Both the position numbers and the translations under genes were made by a program. The notes beneath the pieces are model-generated. The model had not been told where the DNA came from. It saw only the letters and a program-made list of their open reading frames with translations, and did no database searches. A stretch of DNA of 64,000 bases from Phlyctochytrium arcticum (lineage: Eukaryota > Chytridiomycota > Chytridiomycetes > Chytridiales > Chytridiaceae): contig JAHLKI010000001.1 of the NCBI GenBank assembly GCA_025602905.1, positions 2,108,001 through 2,172,000 of the forward strand. The letters run 5' to 3'. Positions within the stretch are counted from its first letter, which is position 1; each line of letters begins with the position of its first letter. Below, one piece after another: positions 33,734 through 44,300 of the stretch.

Positions 33734-36700
33734 ATGACCTTTGGTCGACCCGGGCGACTTCACGCTCAAGACAAGGCGGCCTTGGCCCCGCCACAGACGG
33801 TTGATCTAGAGAGCCGCATTGACAGCGAACCAACGATGAAGTCAAAGGATTCGGCTGATCCAGCCTGCCATGATCATCATCATCATCATCAGGACACATC
33901 AGACCTAGATGCTAAAGTGGGATCAAATACCGGCAGAAGTACTCCCATTGCCTGCGTGGACAAACCAACACAACCTCTACCAGATCATACCAGCGGGGCT
34001 GATGAGGAGGCAAGCCATTCTGGACAGGATGCCGCCCCATCACCAGCATCCAGGGGGGATGATCCGGATGAAGATGATGAAGATATTGAGGATAATCTGG
34101 AAGAAGCCATTCGACTTCAGCAACAGTTTGAGGATAATTTGCAAGGATATCTTCAACTATTTCCAGAGTTATTAATGTTGAAACCACATGGACACCAGGA
34201 AGTAGGCAATGAGCAAGAACACACACCAAGGCCACGGGAAGCAAATGTCGAATCCAACACATCTGATGGCCCCATTCACCCTTTACCCTCCCCACTCTTT
34301 CCCAACGCCGTGTCCAGCAAGCCGCTATGCAACGACTCTAGTCCCTTGCATGAATGCAATGAGAGTCACCTCGATGCACAGCTCTCCAGTTTCCGACTAC
34401 CCCGTCCAGTCGTTAATCCGCATGCCATCAAGATGGCCCGTAATTCACTGGATCTCCTGCCGCATAAACACCGGTCGCTGGACGACGCGGTCGATGGTGG
34501 CGAGTCTGATCTGCCCGAATATCTCCAGCACCACCACCCAATGGCGCAGAAAGCTGAGGTTCCGCCAGCTGTCCCACCTCTACCGGGTGCCTACCGTCGA
34601 CAGAATCAAAGGAGCATCTTTCACCGGCCGACCGTAAACAACAATAAACTGGCCCAGAATCGACACTCTCATTTGCGCGCAGACTATCAAAAAGATGCAC
34701 CTTTGTCGATTCACACGGACGGCCGTTTGGATCCTCCAAGTAATGGCGGAAAGCCCAATTCAGACAGCAATGTTGCTGAAGCCATCAGTCAGCTGGTTAA
34801 TAAATTCCCTCAACCACCCCTTGAGTATAGCGCAACTGTAGACCGCTATGCGCTATTGCCCAACCGACTAGCTGATACCTTGGAACGGAGATCAAAAGCT
34901 AGCTCGCCATCCTCAAGTCCAATACCCCACATTTATCCGCCTTCGTCGTCCAATTTATCCCTTCAGCTGTCCTTGCCTTCAGCTAGCTCCATCAGCAACT
35001 TTTCGCTTACGAGCAGCACTGCATTTGGCGCCATGTTCCATCCAGTTGAGTTGCCTCCAATAGTAAGCCCGCCCAACTCACCACCGCTGTCGGCAACCTC
35101 GGCCCATGACACCACTTCTGCCATGTCAGGCACATCTATTGATCATTGGTTGGGTCTCCAGACCTCAATTGGATTTCCCCTCCCGCAAGCTCGAGAGGAA
35201 CTCTCACTGGTGCCTATGATGATGGGGAACGTACTGGCCAAGCAACAACAGCAGCGCGATTCCAACGGCAATATCACATTGAAGCGTGAGATGAAGCGAT
35301 TGTCCATGGCCGTCAATGAATGGAAGCGAGGATGGTTCAATGGATCTCCGGACAATGACGAAGGCTCGGAAACAGAAGCCAGTCACGCTGGCGGAGGACC
35401 TGTCGCATCTGGGCAAGCGGCAGCCTTACGGCGGCAACTGTCAGTCAGATCAAACGGAGCCAGTGAAGCCATGCTGAACGCTATCCTTCTCCACTATACT
35501 CTGAGCGTTAATCGCCTTCGTGAGCCATCACTCGATATGCAGCGGGCAACCTTGCGCAAGGTCAAATCCGCCGAGATTCGCCCTTCACCTCTTGGAAGCC
35601 AAGCCAATGAGCCAACACCAGACCCATTTGCAGAGCACACCAGAAGACATTTATCTACACCACCTACGTCCCCACGCCCCCTTGGCACTGTTTCAACGGA
35701 GGACCTCGACCCGTACTCGTATGGACACAGTAACAGCGGCCAATACCTCAGCCAACACTACGGTCCAGATGAGACTCACAACAAGGTAGAAGCGCTTACC
35801 AAGTACTCTGACATGATTAAGCGCTTGTCGCGTCCATCACTCGATTCTCAGCGTGCCGTACTACGCGTGAGTACTTCCAAGACTTTCAATCCATCCCCGC
35901 CACATTCCCCTCCCAGCTCAAACTCGGCTAGTTCGGCACCTGGGCGCACGTATGGAAAAATTCGAGACACTAGCAGTTCGGCGTCATCCGTGGATCGGGA
36001 TGATCGTTTTGTCTTGAAGTTTTTCAAACGATCCTCTCGAAAGAATGGCTCCTCGCAATGGTCCCTCCATGGCAAGTCGAAACGAGGTGGCATAGGACCA
36101 GGCTATCCAATGCAGGCACACTTGGTACCATTGGACGCCGCATCACCCATTGTCCCTCCAGTCGCTACACCCGCCCGGCCAACGGACAACTCTGAGTTTG
36201 ACCCGCCCACGGAGTCAACCATTTCTGGTCTACGTAGGACGGTCACGTCCACCGTTATCGCTCCCAAGGTGGCACGCCTGTCCGAAGAGAGTAATACAAC
36301 TCTACTAGCACAGTTGAATTTGGGAATGGGTACCGGTAAGCTGATGGTTGTGAACGAGGGCCGAAGTGAAAGCGGCGTAAGCAGTGCCATGTCTACGCCA
36401 GAGAGCGAAGATCTGCCCGTCCAAGCGACGCCAAGTGAAGCCAGTCTGGATCGTGAAAGCAAGGCGGTAGATGGATCTGATGTGGTACCACCCGCCCTTT
36501 TTCCGGCTGAACAGGGAAGCCTATCAAGTTCAAGCGTTGACTCAATGTCAAATGAGCGAGATGAAATACAACTTGTCAGTGTTCGAGCTCCCATCCCCGC
36601 CATGGACGCTCCCGACGCGTATTTGGAGCATACATCAAACCGCCCTGCAACGGCGTCTTCTACCGTCACCTCAGAGGCTGATACGGACGGCCCGGGAACG

Positions 36701-38275
36701 GAAATTGTTGAATTGGTCAAGCGGTTTTCCAGCAGTGGTACGGCTCTGGACTCGGTCAATCAGCAGATGTTCGAAAAGGCCGGGGTCTGCGATGAACTGG
36801 AACGTGAATGGGACTTATCCGAGGCGGTAAATGAAAGTCTGGATGTGGTACGGGTAGTGGAAGATCCCCGCGACGAAGACGGCGAACTTGGAGCGAATTT
36901 CTCACCTGGTAGCGCCACAACTCGATCATTGGACGAAGCCTTTGAGACTGTTCACAACAGAGATGAGACAAGTATGCGGGAATGCAATGTACAGTCAAGT
37001 TCCGATACAATGATGATGACGATCGAGGCGGACAATGCTGAGTTCTCGAAGCGTGAACATGAACTAAGCCTGATGACGGGTTCATCTCTCGAGTCCAAAT
37101 CGGATGCCACAATCGCCTGTGCGGAAGTGATTGTCCTTGACAAGAAGACCGTGAGGGAGCAGGATGATGCGGGAACGACCAGTATTCCGGAATCTGAAGC
37201 TTATGACCAGGACGACAATACGTCAAGTGGTGTCCTATATCACGTGCGCTCAGAGCCCGTATTGCGACGGCGATCTGACACCTTTGGGACATTAGGCGCC
37301 CCGCCGCTGCCAGTATCAGCAGTTGAGCCGCCCAGGGCAGAACCTCTTCCTCCTCCACCTCCATTTTTGGTTGAGCATCAAGGAGTACCCATCTTGAAAC
37401 CTCGTCGATCTCACGACGTCGTGTCTAGTCGGTCGTCATCATACGGACAGAGTCGAGGGAATGGCTCAAGTAGTGGGCAGTCTTTGGAGTTGCCTCGCCC
37501 TCCGAACCGTAATTGGCTGTTGGACCATCGGCGGGCGACGCTTGGGATAGATTCTCACACTTTTGCGTCTTTGACTGAGACCCAGTCCATTCTCCCAAAG
37601 CGCACAGACCGTTCCGACTCGCTTCAACGACTCATGACGGTCGGTCTGCAAGCATACCAATGGCAACAGCGCATTCCGCCTCGGTCCCATCTCCAATTGC
37701 CGCCACGAAATGTCCGCCCGCAGCCGCGTCATTTCGATGTGGCCTATACTCCGGTAGTCAGTTCACCCTTTCTGCATACACCCACTAGCACGATGTTGAG
37801 CACATCCTCTGACCCATTTCATGCTCCCGCGCGAAGTGACAGTTACCCCATTGCGACACCATCCACTGGCCGTGACGGAATAACCGAAGAGAGAGAAAAC
37901 AAGCGTTTGACCGCGTTTCGGAACATGCATGCCCCATCTTCAAGGTTTTCATGCGACGATGCCCGTCCCCGCCTGCGCGACTTGGGAATTTCCTCACCAT
38001 CCTGCCCCATGGCGCCCGCAAAGCAACCCCAACCACTTAATCAACCGTATGCACCCCGTCAAACTTCAACTTCCACCACTAGCCCACTTCCCTCTTCCTC
38101 CTTTACATCACTCACTCCTTCTCACGCAACCCGAGCCATTCCACCCCGCCAACTTACCATCAAGGAAGAGCCACGCCCCACGCCTGGTGCCGACAAGGAA
38201 GGCAAAATGCTACGTGCTTTGAAACGCGTAGTAAAGCTCGGACGAAGCGAGGAAGCCCGAACGTCTACGCTATAG
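33734..38275 (+). CDS. large unknown protein with repeated PSLD-QRA-LR motif
   Basis: A single uninterrupted frame of 1513 codons from the first ATG, striking in a region where almost every other gene is cut by many introns. Most of it is disordered and rich in Ser, Pro and Asp/Glu. Seen in order: a His run (residues about 46-50), an acidic stretch leading into a short coiled-coil-like helix (NLEEAIRLQQQFEDNLQGYL, about 126-145), a poly-Gln patch near 510, two copies of a motif (RLREPSLDMQRATLRKV near 600; RLSRPSLDSQRAVLRV near 697), a weaker third (WLLDHRRATLG near 1260), a basic patch (FVLKFFKRSSRK) and a basic C-terminus (RALKRVVKLGR). Poly-Pro near 1210. I recognise no family. The repeated motif looks like a docking or phosphorylation element. 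Confidence 0.8.
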   Translation: MTFGRPGRLHAQDKAALAPPQTVDLESRIDSEPTMKSKDSADPACHDHHHHHQDTSDLDAKVGSNTGRSTPIACVDKPTQPLPDHTSGADEEASHSGQDAAPSPASRGDDPDEDDEDIEDNLEEAIRLQQQFEDNLQGYLQLFPELLMLKPHGHQEVGNEQEHTPRPREANVESNTSDGPIHPLPSPLFPNAVSSKPLCNDSSPLHECNESHLDAQLSSFRLPRPVVNPHAIKMARNSLDLLPHKHRSLDDAVDGGESDLPEYLQHHHPMAQKAEVPPAVPPLPGAYRRQNQRSIFHRPTVNNNKLAQNRHSHLRADYQKDAPLSIHTDGRLDPPSNGGKPNSDSNVAEAISQLVNKFPQPPLEYSATVDRYALLPNRLADTLERRSKASSPSSSPIPHIYPPSSSNLSLQLSLPSASSISNFSLTSSTAFGAMFHPVELPPIVSPPNSPPLSATSAHDTTSAMSGTSIDHWLGLQTSIGFPLPQAREELSLVPMMMGNVLAKQQQQRDSNGNITLKREMKRLSMAVNEWKRGWFNGSPDNDEGSETEASHAGGGPVASGQAAALRRQLSVRSNGASEAMLNAILLHYTLSVNRLREPSLDMQRATLRKVKSAEIRPSPLGSQANEPTPDPFAEHTRRHLSTPPTSPRPLGTVSTEDLDPYSYGHSNSGQYLSQHYGPDETHNKVEALTKYSDMIKRLSRPSLDSQRAVLRVSTSKTFNPSPPHSPPSSNSASSAPGRTYGKIRDTSSSASSVDRDDRFVLKFFKRSSRKNGSSQWSLHGKSKRGGIGPGYPMQAHLVPLDAASPIVPPVATPARPTDNSEFDPPTESTISGLRRTVTSTVIAPKVARLSEESNTTLLAQLNLGMGTGKLMVVNEGRSESGVSSAMSTPESEDLPVQATPSEASLDRESKAVDGSDVVPPALFPAEQGSLSSSSVDSMSNERDEIQLVSVRAPIPAMDAPDAYLEHTSNRPATASSTVTSEADTDGPGTEIVELVKRFSSSGTALDSVNQQMFEKAGVCDELEREWDLSEAVNESLDVVRVVEDPRDEDGELGANFSPGSATTRSLDEAFETVHNRDETSMRECNVQSSSDTMMMTIEADNAEFSKREHELSLMTGSSLESKSDATIACAEVIVLDKKTVREQDDAGTTSIPESEAYDQDDNTSSGVLYHVRSEPVLRRRSDTFGTLGAPPLPVSAVEPPRAEPLPPPPPFLVEHQGVPILKPRRSHDVVSSRSSSYGQSRGNGSSSGQSLELPRPPNRNWLLDHRRATLGIDSHTFASLTETQSILPKRTDRSDSLQRLMTVGLQAYQWQQRIPPRSHLQLPPRNVRPQPRHFDVAYTPVVSSPFLHTPTSTMLSTSSDPFHAPARSDSYPIATPSTGRDGITEERENKRLTAFRNMHAPSSRFSCDDARPRLRDLGISSPSCPMAPAKQPQPLNQPYAPRQTSTSTTSPLPSSSFTSLTPSHATRAIPPRQLTIKEEPRPTPGADKEGKMLRALKRVVKLGRSEEARTSTL

Positions 38276-39353
38276 CAGCTGCTTTAATATCAAACTCTTT
38301 GGGAACATTCTATTCACATCATATATTCCTTTTATTTCGTGTTAATCCTTTGTTTTGCTTAGTATTCTTAGAACTTTTATTGATAGTTTGTGAGGCTACA
38401 TACAAAAGCTGTATATACGCTGTTTTCTTCTTGATTAGTGCTGTTTTACAGCTTGCAAAATGACGAGCTCTTGACTGAATTACTGACCGTTGTGGACCCG
38501 GACTGGTCCAGTCATGCTGTAGTATAGCGCCAGCCGTCGGATCTGGACCTCATCTGGCGCCAGTCTCCTTCCTTTTATCTCACCAGTCGCCTATTCCCTG
38601 TACCCATACATTTCCCCACATTTAAGCATTCTGAAATCCTGGAAAACTTTCTTTATAATCTCGTTTGGACATGAGGTCTCCGTTTTCTGACCAACGTTTT
38701 TTGGGCCAACACAAGACGATTCGGCATTGGAACATACACCGTTGATTCATTTAATCACACCCCGGCAAGGTTGACCAACGCGGACAAGTGACAATCATCT
38801 ATGGAGAGCTCCTTTTGAAAATAAATAGGGGCTGCATCATCCCCTTCAATCCAGATTCCAAAACGACATTGAGGGATGGATCAATGGAAAAAAGAGGCAC
38901 GTACCCAGTTCGATGCCGGGTAATACTCGTAGGACAGTGCTTTGGTCTGCATCCCGAACCTCCATGTCCTCCCTCACCCCTGATACATCCTCTGCCAGAT
39001 GCCCCACAGACGGCCCCTGCCAGCCCATTCCACCTGGATCTTCTTCTGATCTTGACTGATCTTGAGGTTGAAGATTCTGCATCTTGGCGCAAATTCCTGG
39101 GAAATTCAGGCAAGATCTGATGACATAAGGAACGCTGGGGAACGGAGCTTTTGCACGTGGCGGGAAACATTTGTTGGATAACTTTTGGAGAAATAATAAA
39201 TTGTTAGCCATTTTTCGCTATTCGAAGGACGCTTAACCGAGAGTAACTTTTGGACGGCAGACGACGAGATAGTGGTAACGGCCAGTGCGGTTGGTGAACT
39301 TCAAGTATATATACATACACGGATCGCGATCATCTGTGGAGCAAGTGGGAACA
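38276..39353. other. intergenic region, no supported gene
   Basis: About 1.1 kb between two plus-strand genes. Overlapping short frames near 38.8-39.2 kb occur on both strands without motif. Nothing else recognised. Confidence 0.45.
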
Positions 39354-41132
39354 ATGGAGCTATCCGGTACAGCACGGCCAACGAGTGCCCTCGCGGCACT
39401 ACTACCCTTCCGTCTCTTGCAATTCATTCCAGGCTACCCCCGTCTTCTCGCCTTTCTTCTTCCTCTTCTTTTGCCCCTCTTTCTTTTCCGCCGCATCCTT
39501 CCCTTCATCGCCCAACGCCTAATCAATGCGAGTACTTTGGTTGTCGATGAAGTGGAGATTGGCCAAGTCGAGCGGCGGCGAATGACGATGCGCATGAAGG
39601 CACGTGTGGGCAGCGCCGGGGCTATTCCAGCTCGCATCGACTTTCTTGGTCCGGTCAAGCTTTGTGTGGAGGATTACGGGACCCGGAGTGGTAGTCTCGT
39701 TGGAGTGAGCGATGATGGGAAAACCACACGCGCAACAACACCGCCTAGCCCACGAGTCGTCATCTTTGAAGGTGGTAAACGTTTACGTGTGATTGGCGAG
39801 GCCGATGGTATGCCTTCTTTGACTACCGACCACACGGGCAGTGCCGTCTTGGATGCCTCTGTCTCGGTTCGTGTCCTCGATGCTGCCGCGTTTGGCGCAT
39901 TTGCCAAAACCATGCTGGACTCTACAAAGTTTTCCATGACACTGGTTGCACCAGCTGTTCGCGTAACGGCCCTTGGAGTACCAATACAGCACATCAAACT
40001 CGTAAAGACTATTTACCTGCGTGGCATGCAACGCTTATCGCAGATTCGCATTCTGACTGCTGCTACCGTTGGCGGCACACCCGAGCACATTCAACTCATG
40101 ACAACTTGCGAAATGGTCAACGTCTCCAATGTTACAGTCGGAATGGGCGATGTCGAGTTGGGCCTCTATCATGAAGACCTTTACCGCGTCGGCACAGTAC
40201 GGATGCGTAATCTCGTTCTGGCCCCGGGCGTCAATGTCATCAAAGCAGAAGCAGAGTTTAGGCCGACAGTAGACGCTGTCCTCCGAAACGCCACACGGGA
40301 TTTACCCGACGCATCCGACCATGACACAAAATCATTGTTTGCCGCTGCCACCGCGTCCGGACGACGACTACTCAACTCATATGCTACCAATGTCCCGTGC
40401 ACCGTCACCATTCGCGGTCTCCCAACCTCTACTCCTATTCCCTACCTTCTTCCCGCTCTGTCGGGCCTATCTGTCTCAACCATCCTTCCCCCGGAATCCC
40501 GTAAAATGATTCTCCGCACGCAACTAGTCATTGACCCGTTCCGTATTGCCTATAAACTGCAAAGTGCGGCCAAGCTGGTTCTCTTCAACCCATTCCAGTG
40601 CAATGTGACCATCAAATGGATGAAGGGATCCGTAACCTGTCGCGATCAGCCAGTTGGAACTCTGGATGAGAATCTTGAGGAACGCAACGAAATGATTGAA
40701 TTAGGGCCAGAGGCTAAAGTGGTCTCGGGAGTTTTGGGTATGCGCTTGCGTCTGAGTACCGCCAGTGTCGGGGCCGTGTTGGGAGCTGCCATGCAAGGTG
40801 CTGGCGGAGGCGTGGCCAGTCAAGCGGCTACAACGGCCGGAAAAACGATGAATGGAACTGCGGTGAAAGCACAAGGCCGCATTTCTGCCGCCAGTACTTC
40901 AACTTTACCCACTCCCTTAGCCAATTCCTCAGCCCCTGGCAGTCCCTCCCCGCCAGGCGCCACCTCAAGCACCACCCCAGCTGCATCATCGACCGCCACT
41001 GGAGCCGATGAACGGCCTGGTCTAACGCTTTTTGAGGTGGACGTCGTAGCCACACTGGGCTGCCGTGTCGGAGATTACGATGTTGAGCTGGATTACCATC
41101 AAGAGGGTGTGCCAGTAGTCATAGGTGGTTGA
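39354..41132 (+). CDS. membrane-anchored DUF3712-like protein
   Basis: A 592-residue intronless protein. The N-terminus carries one strong hydrophobic segment (about residues 30-46, LLAFLLPLLLPLFLF), so it is probably a single-pass membrane protein with the bulk on one side. The middle repeats the pattern of fungal DUF3712 proteins, which have LEA2-like immunoglobulin-type beta domains: NVSNVTVGMGDVELGLYHED followed by VGTVRMRNLVLAPGVN. A second similar domain lies near residues 380-460 (FNPFQCNVTIKWMKGSV). The C-terminal part has an Ala/Gly/Ser-rich linker (about 475-555). Such proteins are often annotated as pre-rRNA processing proteins without real support; lipid-transfer or scaffold roles are guesses. 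The ATG at 39354 is the first in frame. Confidence 0.7.
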   Translation: MELSGTARPTSALAALLPFRLLQFIPGYPRLLAFLLPLLLPLFLFRRILPFIAQRLINASTLVVDEVEIGQVERRRMTMRMKARVGSAGAIPARIDFLGPVKLCVEDYGTRSGSLVGVSDDGKTTRATTPPSPRVVIFEGGKRLRVIGEADGMPSLTTDHTGSAVLDASVSVRVLDAAAFGAFAKTMLDSTKFSMTLVAPAVRVTALGVPIQHIKLVKTIYLRGMQRLSQIRILTAATVGGTPEHIQLMTTCEMVNVSNVTVGMGDVELGLYHEDLYRVGTVRMRNLVLAPGVNVIKAEAEFRPTVDAVLRNATRDLPDASDHDTKSLFAAATASGRRLLNSYATNVPCTVTIRGLPTSTPIPYLLPALSGLSVSTILPPESRKMILRTQLVIDPFRIAYKLQSAAKLVLFNPFQCNVTIKWMKGSVTCRDQPVGTLDENLEERNEMIELGPEAKVVSGVLGMRLRLSTASVGAVLGAAMQGAGGGVASQAATTAGKTMNGTAVKAQGRISAASTSTLPTPLANSSAPGSPSPPGATSSTTPAASSTATGADERPGLTLFEVDVVATLGCRVGDYDVELDYHQEGVPVVIGG

Positions 41133-41314
41133 AATCAATTTTAAAGGGTTTTTTTTTGCGTAGAATCAATTCTTGCTCTTTTTATTAAGTAGAATGTCTG
41201 TCATTTCATTGCACGAAGTAGGTAGCAAACCAATAATAGTAACTAATAGGCATACACATTTGGTAAAACATATGGCAGTAATAGGCATGACAAATAATAG
41301 TGGAAGGGAACGGA

Positions 41315-44300
41315 TTAGCCGGTAAAGTCGGCCTTATGTTCATCCAAAACTCTCCACAACTCGTCCAAATCACCATTTTCGCAATCAAAGTCGACGAAAA
41401 AGTCCGCAACAAGCTCAGCTGCTTCCGCTCGACGTTTAGACCGTGGTGTTTCCAAGGGTGGCAGCGGGTACCCTTTTTGGATCGCTTCTGACGCTTCATG
41501 CCCTGGGGATGTGTTAAACATGCCTCAAGCAAAATCTTTCAGCAAGTAGGCTACTGAACCTCGTTGAACAATATCGGGTCGCATTCCGGCAAGTGCTGCG
41601 CAATGTACTCCAAAGGATTTTTCTGAACGGCCGGGAATGATTCTATCACGGCACGAAACTTGAGTAACTGACTACTTTCTAGTTGTTTAAAAGCTTCCGG
41701 GCCACTTACCGATACAAATACGTGACACCTCCTTCGTTTTTCGCCTCCAGAATTTCCATTGTACACTCCTTCAAAAAGGGGCGAGGGATGCTCACTAAAT
41801 CATAAGTATACAACTCTATTGAAGAAGAAGGTCAGCAAAATTCTGGAATAACAAGAAAGGGAGAGCGGTACCATGGAAATGCGTCGCGGCTAGCAGTTTC
41901 GGACAATTTTCGCCGCGTGAAGCAAATTCTTCAAGTACGGATGCTAAAAGTCCTGCTCCATCTTGTGATAAAATCAAATCAGGATGCTGTCCGTCCGTAA
42001 TTCCTTGAATTGGTATGCTTACCGGCAGGAACAGTTCCTTTCCCAAATTCGTCCAGCACCACCACGGATCGGCCAGTAGCTCCTCCCAATGCAACTGCAA
42101 CTTGCTGTAAATCCATCATAAACGTACTTTGAACATTTGAGACTGATTCACGGGTTGTGACGCGCGTAAAGATCTTGTCGACTATGCCCAGCCGTGCTGA
42201 CGCGCAAGGCACATAGGATCCGATTTGAGCCATGTAGACAATTAAAGCGGTCTGAAACCAGGGAATAAGGTTGGCATTTTTCAGGCGGCTGATAAACTGC
42301 TGTGTGAGAGCTAACCTGCTTTAGTAGAACACTTTTCCCCGAGCAATTGGCACCAGTCAGTAATATCATACGAGCGGGGTCTTCGGCATCAGAACCCAGG
42401 CTTGTATCATTGGGAATGAAAGCGTCCACAACAAGTTCCAACAATGGATGCCTACGATTGCATTGATACCTTCCAAAGAAAAACAATGTAACTCGGGTAG
42501 TTGTGATATATACCTTCCCTTCTTAATTTCGATGACGTTTTCCGGTACCATCACTGGTCGCTGATAGCCGTAAACCCTCGCGGCTTCTGATAAAGATAAT
42601 ATGCTGGATAGATTGGTTAGGTTCCTAGAGCGTGTTCCTTCACAGGTTACGCGACCCCACCAGTCTAATTCGGCAATGACCCATCCGACGCTTTCAAGAA
42701 GGGTACGGTACCTGATGACTGTTTCCTGTAAACGCTGCATGATCTCAATTTCGCGGTCTTATAATAGTGTACTGGTAAGTTATCGAATGATTCCAACTTT
42801 GATTAGGAACTCACCAACGATCATGGAATGCACGTCTCCAACAGTCTCATCCAATTCTACCAATTCAAAGCAATTACGAACGATGTCTGGCGAAATGTTG
42901 ATCCTTTGGCCTACCAAACATTCGATCACTACGTTCCATCAGATTAGCCGACACCTCGATTGACTAGCATACCAAACTGCCTACCTCTTGTAATATATTC
43001 GATTTTCCGTGCAGAACTGATCAGAGAGTGTGAGATAGTCCATCAAAATACGCGACGTGGTCACGCCTACCTGAAAATACAATCCATCCACTGCCATATC
43101 ATTTTGTTCTGATAGCTCATCAGATAGAGGAAGGGCAATTAAGTAACCCAGCTATAGAAATGAATTAAACCGCATACTAATCCTCCTCTCCGGATCGACT
43201 GCAAACCTGCGGAAAGTAAATGACATTTAGGGCCATCGAAAAGCGATCTGGTATTGTGGCGCTAACTTCTCGCGCAACCTCGCTCTGTCGGGTTGCAATT
43301 AAACACTTTTTTGAAGACACATAGAACGAAGCCCCACAAACCAGCAAATCGTCCAGTCCTGCATAGGTACGTTTCAACTCGTCCAATTCGTCATCTACCT
43401 GAGGCTTGACAACAACACGCCCTTCATGGACGGACTCGTCAAAGTCGACCTATCGTGCTGGTATAAGACTCTCTCTGTTGCACTGATTTTGGCTTTTCAC
43501 GCACGACATGATTGATGTATGTGCCGATAGTTTTCAGGTCTTGAACGGAAAATGTGTCATGCACCTGTCTGGTTGAGATGATTTGATACGTATGGCGAAT
43601 GCCTGAGGGGAGTTACCTTGGGAAGAATGGGGATCGGATTACGCGGCTCAAACTCGTGCAATATGGCTCGAATGCGCAATGCATAATAGGTGAACTGAAA
43701 GTACGGTCAGCAGCTGAGAAATATTTGGTATCAACGAAAAATAGATACCTTCAGAATTGCTTGCCAGTCCGCCACTGTGGGATTGGTTTGAAGCTTACGC
43801 AGAATTTTCTGCTCTGATCGTTAACACCTGACGTTGCACTTGCAAGATAATAAGAGAATATTACGGGTGTGTTTTTGATATGCTTCAAAGCCTGCCGGCA
43901 CTTTTGCCCGACATCGCGAATTTCAGGCTGTAAGAAAAATCCCACCGACGCGTGTCGATCAGTTATTTCATCCATGTCCAGCAGAGGCCGTAAAAACCAG
44001 CTGTGCAGAAGCGATTTTCCCAGCGGTGTCTTGGTCGTATTTAGAATGCCTTAATGAATGCTCAATCTTGGTATTGGCGTGAGAAAATTGGGATGGAAAG
44101 ATACCAAACAGTGAAAGTCCTTCTTTGCCACGATTGGACTGCCTGTTGGGATGGGCCTCTTGCTGAAAGATTTGCAAAGACCTGACCAAGTTGAAACGTG
44201 AGATAAATAAACACATTATCACTAGACGTACCACATGGAATCCGCATTAACATGCATATACATGGTCCTTGAAAGCGCGGAATGTCACTTTGAATGTTCT

